Shown: one piece after another, positions 1-10,117 of the stretch
Layout of the letters: the number at the start of each line of letters is the position of its first letter
Position numbering within the stretch: the first letter of the stretch is position 1
Program-made: the position numbers and the translations under genes
The notes under the pieces: generated by a model
What the model saw: the letters and a program-made list of their open reading frames with translations, nothing else
Databases searched by the model: none
What the model was told of the DNA's origin: nothing
Origin: Heterodera schachtii
Lineage: Eukaryota > Nematoda > Chromadorea > Rhabditida > Heteroderidae
Assembly: GCA_023374025.1 (NCBI GenBank)
Contig: SIJG01000005.1
Span: 130,680-194,679 of the forward strand
DNA length: 64,000 bases
Direction of reading: 5' to 3'

Positions 1-640
1 ACGAGGGTGCAACAATTTTAAAATGCCAATGGTGAGTTATATAATTGCAATCGAATCATCGTTTTTTCAGTCTTCTCGATGCCGCTTCTCCCGGGCCCGA
101 GTGATCAGCAGAAGAAAAATGCATGAATTAATTGATCAATTATTGATTGGTTGATGCGATTATGTGACCGAAAATGATGTGATGTGATGTTACATTGTGT
201 TGTTACTTAATTATGTATGTTATTGTTTGGATGTGTTTTACCTTTGCTTGCTCACCGCAAATTCGTCCATTTCCTTTGTATTTTATGTGTATGTTGTAAT
301 TAATTAATTAATTGTGAGTAATCGTTGATAAAATTGTGCTAATGATAAAATGGATTTGATTTAACTGTGTGTGGCGCAAACAATAAATGCCATGGCACAA
401 TAATTTTAGCCAAAATTTTAAAAAACAAAAATTTTGAAAAAACCAAGTACTTGACGAAAAAACATAGACAAAATCAATGATTTTGAAAATACAAGCTCTG
501 ATTCTTTATCAGTGCATTTTTTACTATAGAAAAATTGATTTTGTATTAATTTTAACGCAATAATTCTGAAATTATTCTTCTTCCCTTTGTGACGGACGAC
601 GAGATCATTTGAACTCGGCAAATTTGCTCTAATTGCCACA
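1..640. other. intergenic, no gene seen
   Basis: AT-rich sequence with short TTAATTAA-type runs near 297-312. I see no exon with family resemblance and no element with clear ends. It lies upstream of the truncated F-box-like copy. Confidence 0.5.
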
Positions 641-642
641 AA

Positions 643-827
643 ATGAACCGACGGTAAAATGATTTTAGAGAAATTTTTCATTTATTTAACTAAACTGTTT
701 TCACAATTTCAGTTGGATTTGCAACGACGTTTGGATGGACATTTTGCCCTCTTTTGACCATGCCCAACTCGGCCTCAAATTGGCACTTCTTTCGCCACGT
801 TTCAATGCGTTGGTGGACAAAAAATAA
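643..827 (+). pseudogene. truncated F-box-like gene copy
   Basis: A 5' fragment of the same family as the genes at 10118 and 12482. Exon 1 (643-653) encodes MNRR and ends at a GT donor; exon 2 starts at 713 after TTTCAG and reads CNDVWMDILPSFDHAQLGL, then LALLSPRFNALVD, the F-box-like N-terminus. After VD the intact copies continue with a histidine-phenylalanine-aspartate stretch; here the frame runs into two lysines and a TAA at 825-827. The remaining exons are absent, so the copy is cut off at about 818. What follows is unrelated sequence leading into a nested hairpin (904-1055), suggesting an insertion or rearrangement removed the rest. Confidence 0.8.
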
Positions 828-903
828 TTTAGGTGAACCAAAAACACTTTAAACAACTTACAGGTTTTGAACTTCGCAAAAGGGAGCATGCGAAGACGGA
901 GCA

Positions 904-1055
904 AGTAGTGGGGCGAGACGGAGGGCGGAGGAAAAAATCTGACGAGCGCCACAGGCGGTTGACTGCGGGGGCCCGAAGGGCCCCTGCCAATCAGTCAACC
1001 GCCTGCGGATTACGCGCGGACTTCTTCCGGAGCCCGTAGTCTCGCCCCACCTACT
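904..1055. repeat. nested inverted-repeat hairpin element
   Basis: Outer arms at 904-919 and 1038-1055 are inverted copies around GTGGGGCGAGAC. Inside them a 14-base perfect inverted repeat (CAGGCGGTTGACTG, 952-965; complement at 992-1005) encloses a further GC hairpin at 967-984. The block is far richer in GC than its flanks. Immediately upstream the F-box-like gene is truncated. No target-site duplication was found. A small foldback element is most likely. Confidence 0.6.
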
Positions 1056-1786
1056 GGCCGCCGTAGTCGAGTGTGCGGCGGTTTTTTAGCGCAATAAGCA
1101 AAATTCACTTTTTCAAATTTGATGAATTTTGTTATTTTTTGACTGAACCAGTTTTGAGGACCTATAACTTTTGCCAATTTCTTTTTTATCCAAAAATTCC
1201 TTCGGATTCTTGATTAAGAGACGATGAGGAATCGATTGATATGTGTTTTGTCGCAATTCCATGCGTTTTAAGTCAGTGGACGGTTCAGTCCCAAAGGCAT
1301 TTGGCCATTTCAGTCCCGGGTCTGTAACTCTTCAGGGATTGGTTGCCGCCAAAAAATTCTTTCATTAAAGATCGAGAGGAGTCGAATGGTATATAAATTA
1401 TATACATTTTCAATCCCGTCAGTATTCTTCACTTTTTCCCTAGCTTTTTATAATAAAGAAAATATTAAACCTATAATTTTATCAAGAAAATAAAAAAAAA
1501 TAAAAAAACTACGAACCCGAATTCGAATAAGAAGTCGAAAATTAAAATTTTTCAAAATTCTCACTATTGATTAGGTATTTATTACATACATAGAATGGTA
1601 TTCGCGTCAATGACCCATTCCTTTTATTCCCTGGCAAACGCCGACTTTTCTCACCCGCGAATGCTCGGATTGCTATGCTAATATTTTAGTATAAAAATGC
1701 CTTTTTTTTAACTCCTCATTATTCTATTAATTCTTCCATTCTCCCTATATTTCCCGGTCTTTTTGTTGTTGCAAATGTGTTTAGAT
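1056..1786. other. intergenic, no gene seen
   Basis: AT-rich sequence containing phrases such as CCTATAACTTTTGCC (near 1160) and a diverged partner near 1320, which resemble interior pieces of foldback elements elsewhere in the window. No exon is recognisable. Confidence 0.4.
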
Positions 1787-2062
1787 TAGGGTTCGAGCCC
1801 CGCCCCCGCCCCCGCCCCCGTCCCCGGGGACGGAACAGGTTTTTGGGGCTCACCCCCGTCCCCGCCCCCGTGACTCAGACCCCCGCAACCCCCGCCCCCG
1901 CGACCCTCACCCCCGCGGGGGAGCGGGGGTGAAAAAGACACCCCTAAGAATGAAATATTCGTGGATAAAAGGCAAAAGATTTCTAAATTTTGAATTTTTT
2001 TAACCATTTTGTCAAATTTTATGAAATAAAGTAAATTTATTTTCAATTTTAAATATATTTGT

Positions 2063-2115
2063 TGATTAGTGGTTAGTGCTTCACATTAACGATAATTTTT
2101 GTTATGAGTTCGACA
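2063..2115 (+). other. tRNA-like (A box/B box) segment inside element
   Basis: TAGTGGTTAGTGCTTCA resembles the D-arm/A-box region of a tRNA, and GAGTTCGACACC about 30 bases later resembles a B box. Similar segments sit at the same relative place in the elements at 16027, 25398 and probably 43731. No acceptor stem can be formed, so this is a SINE-like or tRNA-derived module rather than a tRNA gene. Confidence 0.5.
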
Positions 2116-2309
2116 CCGGCTGACGTTTTCTTTTAATTTTATTTTTTTTCCAATTAATATAGGGTTTTTCTATATGTTCTTATTGCCAATCGGCACAGCC
2201 GGCCCCCAAAAAATCCTATTTTTTCTTATAAATTAGCCAAAAATCTTAAACTTTTGTCCTCTTTTTGACAAAATTTGTTAACAGGCATTCAAATTTTCAA
2301 ATTTTTTTT

Positions 2310-2335
2310 CCGGCTGCGCCTATCGGCACCGCCGG
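2310..2335. repeat. CGGC...CCGCCGG hairpin module, copy 1
   Basis: CCGGCTGCGCCTATCGGCAC plus CGCCGG, a near-palindrome with a TATC loop. About fifteen copies occur in the window at comparable positions inside different elements; the set is described under findings. Confidence 0.75.
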
Positions 2336-2439
2336 ACCTCTCCCCTCACACATTTACCAAGTTTTTTGGAAATGTGCCGCAAAAAATGTCAAAAATCTGA
2401 TTTAGTGATCCCGAATGCACTGGAATTTATGATAAATAT

Positions 2440-3270
2440 TAGAGACCGAGCCGGACCGGGCCCGGTACCGGTTTTTACCGGGCCCGGCAAACCGGTCCGG
2501 TGATTTTTGGGAAAATCCGGTTTGACCGGTTTTCCGGTTTGACCGGTTTTTGAGAGGCCGGGCCCGGAAACCGGTCATTTTGAAAATACCAAACCGGTCC
2601 GGAAACCGGCATTTTTGACCGGCTTTTACCGGTTTATGATAATAGCCAAAAATTCTTCATTTTTGTTCATTTTCCTTTGAAAAAATCCCTCTGGCATAAT
2701 GTTATTAATTTTTTTTTTGAATTTTTCGGTTGAATTTTTTATTTCACACAACCATAACTTTTTCTTGAGGCATCCAAATTAAACTCCCGGTGTTGCTATC
2801 TGATAGGCACCACTTCATTTATCTCCTCTGTCATTTCCCTCGAATTTTTTTTTTAAATTTCAAACAGAAATTAAAAAAATTTCCAAAGATATAAAAAAAA
2901 TTTTAACGATTTTTCAATTTGTGATGAATTATCGCAAAAAAATTTCCAAAAAATTTAATTCTTTAAAACAATTCAAATTTTTTTTTTAAAATTTTTAAAA
3001 TTTTTAATTGAAGAGGTCATTTTGACGCCTGAAGTTAAATAAAGTCGAAATTAACACTTGGCACGATTTTTGTTGATTTTGGGGTTGAAATACATGTGAG
3101 AATTTAAATTTTTACCAAACCGGAAACCGGTTCCGGGCCCGGCAATTTGAAAATCCGGTTTCACCGGTTTTCCGGTTTGACCGGTTTTTGAGAGGCCGGG
3201 CCCGGAAACCGGTTGCTTCTGAAAATATCAGACCGGTCCGGTCCGGCACTTTTGGAAATCTCGGTCTCTA
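2440..3270. mobile_element. hAT-like MITE, word CCGGTTT/CCGGGCCCGG
   Basis: Ends TAGAGACCGAG (2440) and CTCGGTCTCTA (3270) are perfect inverted repeats, flanked by the 8-bp duplication ATAAATAT (2432-2439 and 3271-3278). Both subterminal regions are packed with CCGGTTT, ACCGGT and GGGCCCGG words in inverted orientation. The middle is AT-rich and non-coding. The 8-bp duplication and TAGAG end are hAT-like. It is nested inside the element at 1787-3795. Confidence 0.85.
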
Positions 3271-3805
3271 ATAAATATAATAATAGAATACATTTTGATC
3301 GAATAAAATGTAAAAATATTTGAAGTTGCAAAATGTTCTTATTTTTGACCCTAAAATCTTATATATATTTTTTGGCCTTTGTTCTTATTTTGAAAATTTT
3401 GAGATAGAAACCCTGGATTAATAGACAAAAACACCCGTAAAAATATTCTGGCATACTTTATATCCCGAAATTTGGTGATTTTTAAACAATATCTGTGCAA
3501 TTACATCAAAAAGAGTTAAATTGAGGCGATACATCAAATAAAGGAATGTGAACCAAATATATCATTCAAAAAATTGATTTTTTGTGATATTTTTTGGAGC
3601 TAATTAAAAGCAAACCCCCGCCCCCGTCCCCGGGGCGAGTCATTTGCTCACCCCCGCCCCCGCCCCCGCGACTCTGACCCCCGCAATCCCCCGCCCCCGT
3701 GAAAAGCCACCCCCGCCCACGGGGCTCGAACCCTACCAAAAACCTGTCCCGTCCCCGGGGACGGGGGCGGGGGCGGGGGCGGGGCTCGAACCCTAGTGAC
3801 AACTG

Positions 3806-3905
3806 AATGATGCTATGTCATTACTTAAAAACCACCATAATGGGCGTTACTTAAAAAACCATTTCATAATAATTTGGTCGTTACTTAAAAAACCATCATA
3901 ATCAA
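3806..3905. repeat. solo foldback arm, word GTTACTTAAAAAACCAT
   Basis: Three spaced copies of TTACTTAAAAAACCAT, starting with ATGCTATGTCATTACTTAAA. The phrase matches the arm of the complete element at 27798 (ATGCCATTATAAAAAAACCA) in plan and partly in sequence. No inverted partner is seen, so this looks like a single remaining arm. Confidence 0.45.
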
Positions 3906-4029
3906 TATTTGCGCGAAAATTACATGATTTAATTGCCGGAAATACGTCATTCAAAAATGCATTAGATTTAATCGCCGGAACAATTGCAAACCTTGAAAGC
4001 ATTTGAATAAAAAATCAAAAATTTTTTTC

Positions 4030-5136
4030 GGCTCCCTATCATTTCGTCACTGATCGTTTCGTCACTGTTCAGTTCGTCACCGAGAAAATTTTTTTAAAAA
4101 TTTGTCTGGCAGATTGTCAAAACTAAAAAATAATGTTTACTTTATTTAATAAACAAAATCTTTCATATATATAAGTTTGAAAAGAAGTTGACCACAGCAT
4201 AAAAATTGCAATTATTTAAGTAAACTTTTTTTGAAAGTTCTCTTCTTAAAAATTGTTTTTACCCAAAAATTCATCATAATGCAATTCGACATTCTTACAA
4301 ATTTATTTTTGGCTAACTTTGTGATAAAGATCGCTTAAATTCCGAGAAAATATGTTAAAGCAGCGCCGCGAAGAGACGGTTTGCATTTGCAAATAGTGTT
4401 TGCTCGAGAGTCTCGACTCTTGAAAAGACTAGCTTTTTCGGTCTCGGAAAATTTTTCTTTCTCAAGCAGCATTAGTGCAGGAGGCTCGTTAATAAAAGGT
4501 CGTCGTAAATATCACCCTTGACTCCCCGACCCCTGCCCTCTCGGCCAATCATACGAGACCCTGCTGGCCGACCTCTTCCTTATACAATTGTGATCATAAT
4601 CAGTAGTGCTGTTCGAGACCGAAAATTTCCCGAGACTCGAGACCAAAAAACCCGAGACTTTCTCTAGTCGAGATTCGTGACCGAGACTCTCGAACAGCAC
4701 TAATAATCAGGGCCCTGAACTGAAAATTTTCAAATCAGCATTTGACCGACGAAAATCAGCATTTGTGGTCAAAAACCGCTGTAACCCTTTGAAGTCAGAA
4801 GAGTTGGGAGCCCTCTGATCATAATGAATTGGAAAAAAGAAATTTAGAAATAAGCACATTTTGAAGTTTAAAATTAAAAATGAGAAGCTAAATTAATCTC
4901 TTTTATTTCAGAGAAGAGATCCCATTAAAATTTCACAATCAAGGCAATTTATAATTTTTATTTATTAAATTTATTTAGTTCTTTTTTTGCTAGCATTTTT
5001 TTTTATTAAAGAATGTTTTTTCTGTTTTTAATGCAATGTGCCAAAGAAATTTTTTAAAAATTTTGCTTAGTGACGAAATGATCAGTGACGAACTGAACAG
5101 TGACGAAACGATCAGTGACGAAATGATCGGCCACCA
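4030..5136. mobile_element. foldback MULE-like element, word CGTCACTGATCGTTT
   Basis: Left arm (about 4037-4085) and right arm (about 5064-5130) are inverted arrays of the word ATCATTTCGTCACTGATCG and variants. A 9-bp duplication ATTTTTTTC flanks the element (4021-4029 and 5137-5145), although it is low-complexity and therefore weaker than others. The 1.1-kb centre has no protein similarity that I recognise and contains a 99-bp hAT-like insertion at 4604-4702. Confidence 0.7.
4604..4702. mobile_element. 99-bp hAT-like MITE, word GAGACC/GAGACT
   Basis: TAGTGCTGTTCGAGA (4604) and its complement TCTCGAACAGCACTA (4702) form the ends, flanked by the perfect 8-bp duplication ATAATCAG (4596-4603 and 4703-4710). 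The inside is almost only GAGACC/GAGACT words. Related left ends occur at 40822 and 43731. Confidence 0.85.
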
Positions 5137-5171
5137 ATTTTTTTCTATTTTCATAAATAATGTAGGAAAAA

Positions 5172-5558
5172 CGGTAGGGGTCAGTTCCATCCCGCCAGTT
5201 CCGTCCCAAACTCGTTTAAAAAATCATAACTTTTTTCTCAGTTGGCCAAATTTTATATATTTGGCATCAGTCGAAAGCTCTACATGTTTAGAAGCTTTTA
5301 TTAAACTATTTCTAAGCGATTAAATAACTTATAAAAAGTTGCAACATGAATACTACCAAAAAGTCAGAATTTTTGTATATTTTAATTTATAACTTTTTTA
5401 CATGTCGGTATATCATTGTGATTTTTAGGGAGCCAATAGAGCTTGTTAAGAGTTTTCGAATGATACCAAGTTTATTGAATTCGGTCAAAAAAGAAAAAAG
5501 TTATGATGCTCTAAACTTGGCTGGGACGGAACTGGCGGGACGGAACTGGCTCGTTCCG
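5172..5558. mobile_element. foldback element, word GGACGGAACTGGCG
   Basis: Ends CGGTAGGGGTCAGTTCC (5172) and the complement of CGGAACGAGCCAGTTCC (5558), flanked by the 9-bp duplication TAGGAAAAA (5163-5171 and 5559-5567). The arms continue inward into ATAACTTTTTTC and its complement, which is shared with many foldback elements in the window. Non-coding. Its word is the one used by the neighbouring MULE at 5591, suggesting that transposase as a source of mobility. Confidence 0.8.
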
Positions 5559-5590
5559 TAGGAAAAAACGGCAACAACCAAATTCGGGTT

Positions 5591-7847
5591 CGAAGCGGGT
5601 CAGTTCCGTCTCGCCAGTTCCGTCTGGCCAGTTCCGTCTCGCCAGTTCCGTCTGGGGCCGGTTCCGTCTTGAGCCAGTTCCGTCTCGCCAGTTCCGTCTG
5701 GCCAGTTCCGTCTCGCCAGTTCCGTCTTAGTACTCAAAGGGCCGGTTCCGTCTCAAAAATTTTGGACCCAATTAAATTTAATTTTAAATATTAGTCAATT
5801 TGAATTTCTGTTTATTTGCAAAAAGAAAATAAAATTTTGAATAAATAACAATATGCTAAAACAATAATAATCATTCATTCCATTTGATAATTGCTGGAAA
5901 TTCCCCTAAGCATTTCATTAAACAAATTCGGATTATTTTGATTTTGGCCGTATTGGTGATCATCGTTGATTTGCGGCTGCGCTTTTTCCTGATTGTAGCG
6001 CTTCAGAATGCTCAAAATTCGTCCTGTCCGCTTCACGGTAACGCTTTGCTTTCATCGGCGGAGCATTTCCGGCAAGGAAATGTTCAAAGTCCACGTCAAT
6101 TATTTTCTGGCGCTCACGCAGAATGTTGATGAATTTCCAAATTGGGGGATGTCCATGTCCGATCGCATGTTGCAACGTGCGATGATACGCCTCGGCAAAG
6201 TTGTTTGTGCGGTCAGTGCCGTTCAATGTGCGCTCGTAGACACTCCATTCTTCGGGACGAAACAATGGACGAGTGCGTGTGCCGTTGTTGCGAAGCCGTC
6301 CAACATAGTTGATTATAAACCTTTAAAATTATAAGGAAATTGAAAAAATAATTAAAACTCAACCGACCAATCAAGAACGCCCTCAAGCTCATTTGGTAGA
6401 TAGTCCTTCTAGTGCTGCCAGCGCCGGTGTAAGGTCCTCAAGCGGCACAAACGCCAATGAAGTGATCATTTTGGCAGCTTGTGCAAAGGCTGCGTCCGTT
6501 GTGAAACGCTAAACTTGAGCGTTTCAAAAGTAATAAAAAAAATTTCTTACATGAGTTTGCTCGTCGGTAAGACGTGCTTTCATGTTGCGCACCAAATGGA
6601 ATAGGCAAAAGTTGATTGAGCATTGTGGATGTTTTGCACGGAGTGCGTTGACCATCGCCTGTTCGAAGTCCATGGACGCGTTTGTTGGTGAAAATGTCGG
6701 CCAGCGGTTGCGGACCATGTCAAACATCTTTCGTACGTGGACTGCGACTTGCACGTAAGCAGGCAGTGAAGGACCGGAAACACCCAGTCACCACGACTGA
6801 AATTGGGAGAAAAACCATCAAAAAACAAAATTGACAAAAAAGTACCGAGCCAAAATGACGTAAAGTTGCGAAAAGAGCGTCGGCGCACTCGCAAAGGTTC
6901 CGTCAGCGTAAATGTACTTCATTTCGGAAGCCCCATTTCCGAAAGAAAGTCGGCCAAAAATGAGAATTCTAAAATTAAAAAATGTGTGAAAATTCCCCTT
7001 AAAACACACCGCTGTTGTCCGTCTCGCCCATTTTCGGTGTATGTTCCAGAATCCGCCAGAAGGAAAAGCTCCTGCACTTCTTCGGTGCGTTTGTAGATTC
7101 GGTACTGCTCTGGTAGTTCCAACTCTTGAAGGGTTTGCGGCACAGGCGGCGGCAATTCAATTTCATGGCGGACTCGCTTCACCAGCTTAAAACCAAAAAT
7201 GTGAAAAAGTAAAAAAAAAATAGATTTTTACTTTTTTTGTCGCGTTTTTTGTCGGAATTTTCGCCATTACTGGCGTTGGATTTTGCTGAAGCGTGTGTGC
7301 CCTGATTGCCGCTGGCGTTTCCATCGTCTCAGCGGCACGTCATTTAATGCCAGGTGGTGATTTTTTGTGAGACGACATTTGCCGCGCTGTGGTTGCACGT
7401 GTGTACACCAACTGTCTTCAGAACGACGTCATTTAGCGTTGTGTGAAGGCGCCCTCGGCATTTGAATTCGCCGTGCTGATGTTCACAGCGCCAAAATTTT
7501 ACGTCACCATCGGCGTTCAACAAATGGAAGACATACAGGCAGCCTTCATGTTCGAGTTTTTTGTTGTTTCGTTTGTTACAATATTGTTTTCCATTTTGGG
7601 GCTAAATGAAAAAAATTAAAACCAAACATAAGTGTATAGAAAGAAAAAATAAATGTTAGAAACTTTAAAAAACCAGGTATATTTAGGCTGCGGTAGGCAG
7701 CGAAGTAAAATTAAAAAAAAAATTGGGTCCAAAATTTTTGAGACGGAACCGGCCCTTTGAGTACTAAGACGGAACTGGCGAGACGGAACTGGCTCAAGAC
7801 GGAACCGGCCCTGGACGGAACTGGCGAGACGGAACTGACCCCTACTG
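5591..7847 (-). mobile_element. MULE element with FLYWCH-type transposase
   Basis: Word arrays of CAGTTCCGTCTCGC form the left arm (about 5599-5765) and the inverted right arm (about 7735-7840). TTCGGGTT flanks both sides (5583-5590 and 7848-7855); the ninth base differs. The interior encodes a transposase on the minus strand in pieces. The element sits in the left arm of the foldback element 5586-9880. Confidence 0.8.
5960..7567 (-). pseudogene. MULE transposase with FLYWCH zinc finger, decayed
   Basis: The transposase cuts and inserts MULE-class elements. In order on the minus strand: a FLYWCH finger (about 7567-7370) with the pattern WRCEH, KCRGRLHTT and a terminal HTCNH; a linker exon reading QTLQELELPEQYRIYK (about 7180-7000); the start of the MULE catalytic domain, YIYADGTFASAPTLFSQLY (about 6925-6870), where D is the first expected acidic residue; MDFEQAMVNALRAKHP followed by NFCLFHLVRNMK (about 6680-6580), the usual second acidic and C/H motif; and the C-terminal region RTNNFAEAYHRTLQHAIG (6265-5960). 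Reading frame changes and missing joins between blocks indicate decay, though some gaps may be introns. Family assignment is from these motifs; activity is doubtful. Confidence 0.75.
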
Positions 7848-7956
7848 TTCGGGTTGGGGTCAATTCCCTACCGCCAATTCCCTACCAGCCGTTTCCCTAC
7901 CGGCCAATTCCCTACCAGCCGATTCCCTACCGCCAATTCCCTACCAAGGCATTTGC

Positions 7957-8708
7957 GGAACGGGCCAACTGCGTCCTGCCAACTGCGTCCCGCCAACTGC
8001 GTCCCGCCAACTGCGTCCCAGGCCAACTGCGTCCCGGGCCAACTGCGTCCCAGGCCAACTGCGTCCCAAAATAATTTTAATTTTTTTTTTGAAATTCCAT
8101 TGAATAAGGTTTTAAAAATAGCGAAATTTTGAAAAAAAAGCTGGACTCTATGTTGGCCCTATCCTCGTTTCCAAGCCCAGGCCAAGCTCTGATTTTCCTC
8201 AAAAAATTTGTAACCCTCTGTAGGATTTTTAATTTTCCCGAATTTTCAAACTGGGGGTGTAGGATTACCAAACACCTAAATATTATGGAATTCGGTTCTG
8301 TTCTATGGAGTACACAGTACAGTATGGACGTGATCGGGATCCCGCGGGACTAAATTCGGGATCCCACCGACCTATCTCCGGTCTCTACAATGTTTTTTAT
8401 TACTAGGGCTGCAAAAAATATGCAAATGCACTAAACGTTCACCAAATCAAAACATATAAATGCTATTTTCAGCTCCTTTTTTCATAGCAAGAGTAGAAAA
8501 ATTATAAAAAATATACATAGCCCTAGTCCTAGTTATTATTATGTTCATTATTTAAAAATATTCAATGGAATTTCAAAAAAAAATTAAAATTATTTTGGGA
8601 CGCAGTTGGCCCGGGACGCAGTTGGCCCGGGACGCAGTTGGCCTGGGACGCAGTTGGCGGGACGCACTTGGCGGGACGCACTTGGCGGGACGCAGTTGAC
8701 CCCTACCG
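7957..8708. mobile_element. foldback element, word GGGACGCAGTTGGC
   Basis: Left arm about 7965-8067 and right arm about 8598-8698 are inverted arrays of GCCAACTGCGTCCC. The perfect 9-bp duplication GGCATTTGC flanks it (7948-7956 and 8709-8717). The interior is non-coding and contains a small TAGGGCTGC...GCCCTA repeat at 8404-8525. It interrupts the left arm of the element 5586-9880. Confidence 0.85.
8404..8525. mobile_element. small hAT-like MITE, TAGGGCTGCAAAAAATATGC end
   Basis: TAGGGCTGC at the left and a diverged complement ending AGCCCTA at the right. The left end equals that of the complete element at 41784. No clean duplication flanks it, so this is an old or truncated copy. Confidence 0.5.
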
Positions 8709-9429
8709 GGCATTTGCGCCATTTCCATACCAAAAAAATTTTTCGAAAAAAATTTCAAAATAGAAGCGGATTTTCAATTTTTTGATGTTTTCTCATGCAT
8801 TATTAAGTCAATAAGTTTTATGTTTAATGTTGTAGAGAAGAAAATAGAAATACTTCTAACAAAAAAAGAACAGTACAAAGCTTCAAAAAAATGACCATGC
8901 ATACTTTCTCACAAGCCGAAGCAAAAAATGTTTAAAATAGGGTTTTGTTTTTTTTACCAGCTTTATTCGGTCCACGGATTCTTAAATTAGATCGAGAATT
9001 TTTTTCCAGAATTTACAATTGATTTCAAATCGCTTTGTAGGGGGCATCCAGGGCCCGAAAATTTGGAAGTAAGGTCCGGGTTTAACTATTCAAATTTCAC
9101 CCAGCAGGTTCTGTAAGAATACGAAGTCCCTGAAGCTCCGGGAATTTTGAGCCAGGTTTCGGGTAACCGGATGTTGCGAAATTGGGTTTAAACATATTTT
9201 TGGGTCTGTTCAAAATTTGAAAAATTCAGAGATTTGACACTTCTAACTTTTTTAAATGATCGAATCCTGATAATTTGGTATCACCCGAAAGCTCTTGACG
9301 AGCTAAGTCTAAAAAGCAGTGAATAAATTTTCTTGTATGTTTTAATCTGAATGTTTATAATATTCAATACTTTTGGTATGGAAATGGCCCAAATGCCTTG
9401 GTAGGGAATTGGCGGTAGGGAATCGGCCG

Positions 9430-9807
9430 GTAGGCTTTGGGGGGGGGGGGGGGGGCTGAAGTCAAAAATTCGATTTTTAGGGGTGTATTTTTCCTTTTTA
9501 AGTCAATTTTTAGGGGTGTATTTTTGTTTTTTGAAATCCCGAATATGGGGTGTATTTTACAAAATTTTTCGCCAAAAATTAATATTTTTTTACCATTTTG
9601 GCCTTCATTTTTGAAAAATATGGTAAAATGGTGGTCCGGCGGTGCCGATAGGCGCCGCCGGGAAAATTTTTGAGTATTTTAATGCAATTTTGTTAAGAAA
9701 ATCGCTTAAAATTTCAAAAAAATTTACTGAAAATTTTTTATTTTTGGGTTTCGGGGGGGGGGGGGGGGGCTTTAGCCCCCTCAGCCCCCCCCCCCCCTGC
9801 CTACGCC
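9430..9807. mobile_element. G-run-rich hAT-like element (truncated end)
   Basis: Starts with a long G run followed by CTGAAGTCAAAAATTCG and ends CCTGCCTACGCCCTTG. It matches, in inverted orientation, the complete element at 47109-47485, but about 22 bases of one end are missing. It contains a hairpin module (9636-9660) and two TTTTTAGGGGTGTATTTTT phrases. It splits the right arm of the element 5586-9880. Confidence 0.65.
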
Positions 9808-10117
9808 CTTGGCCGGTAGGGAATTGGCTGGTAGGGAATTGGCTGGTAGGGAATTGGCGGTAGGGAATTGGGTCGATCCCACCAAATTCATACCATGCCG
9901 ATTTGTACTGCCCCGATTTGTGAATCAAAAACAAAATTAAATCATTTACCTAACTAATAAAATAATAGCATAGTCCATCAACCAAATTCTTATTTTTGAT
10001 TTAAAAGACTTGCTCATTGGTTAAAGGATTTGCATAACAATTTTATTTACCTATATATTCTGAATTTTGTGACACCAAACAATTGGAAAAAGGGCAAATT
10101 GTGTTAATTGCAGCAAA

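Larger units (their letters stand above)
1787..3795. mobile_element. hAT-like element with C/G-rich word arrays
   Basis: Long inverted ends: TAGGGTTCGAGCCCCG at 1787, followed by repeats of CCCCCG, and the complement ending CGAACCCTA at 3795. The arm similarity runs for about 55 bases, up to an ACAGGTTTTTGG segment. A second end-like copy sits at 3721-3735, so the right arm is rearranged. The interior holds ACACCCCTAAGAATG (near 1938), a tRNA-like segment (2063-2115) and the CGGC hairpin (2310-2335). A separate hAT-like element is nested at 2440-3270. I found no matching target-site duplication for the outer element. No transposase is visible, so it is non-autonomous. Confidence 0.65.
5586..9880. 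mobile_element. composite foldback element, word CCAATTCCCTACC
   Basis: Outer ends GGGTTGGGGTCAATTCCC and the complement of GGGAATTGGGTCGATCCC, flanked by the perfect 9-bp duplication ACCAAATTC (5577-5585 and 9881-9889). The left arm is split by two later insertions: a MULE (5591-7847) and a foldback element (7957-8708). The right arm is split near 9430-9807 by a G-run-rich hAT-like element. With these removed, the left phrase around CCTACCAAGGCATTTGC (7943-7956) matches the complement of the right phrase at about 9375-9420. Confidence 0.8.

Noticed and set aside
1786..2046. Open frame rich in Pro/Gly/Arg
   Set aside because: It is translation of a CCCCCG word array in an element arm; the same holds for the frame at 3566-3802.
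2063..2115. A functional tRNA gene
   Set aside because: A- and B-box-like phrases are present but no acceptor stem or proper anticodon arm can be drawn.
9430..9807. A GCCGGTAGG duplication around the G-rich element as proof of insertion
   Set aside because: The same phrase is part of the repeated word of the host arm, so its presence on both sides is expected by chance.
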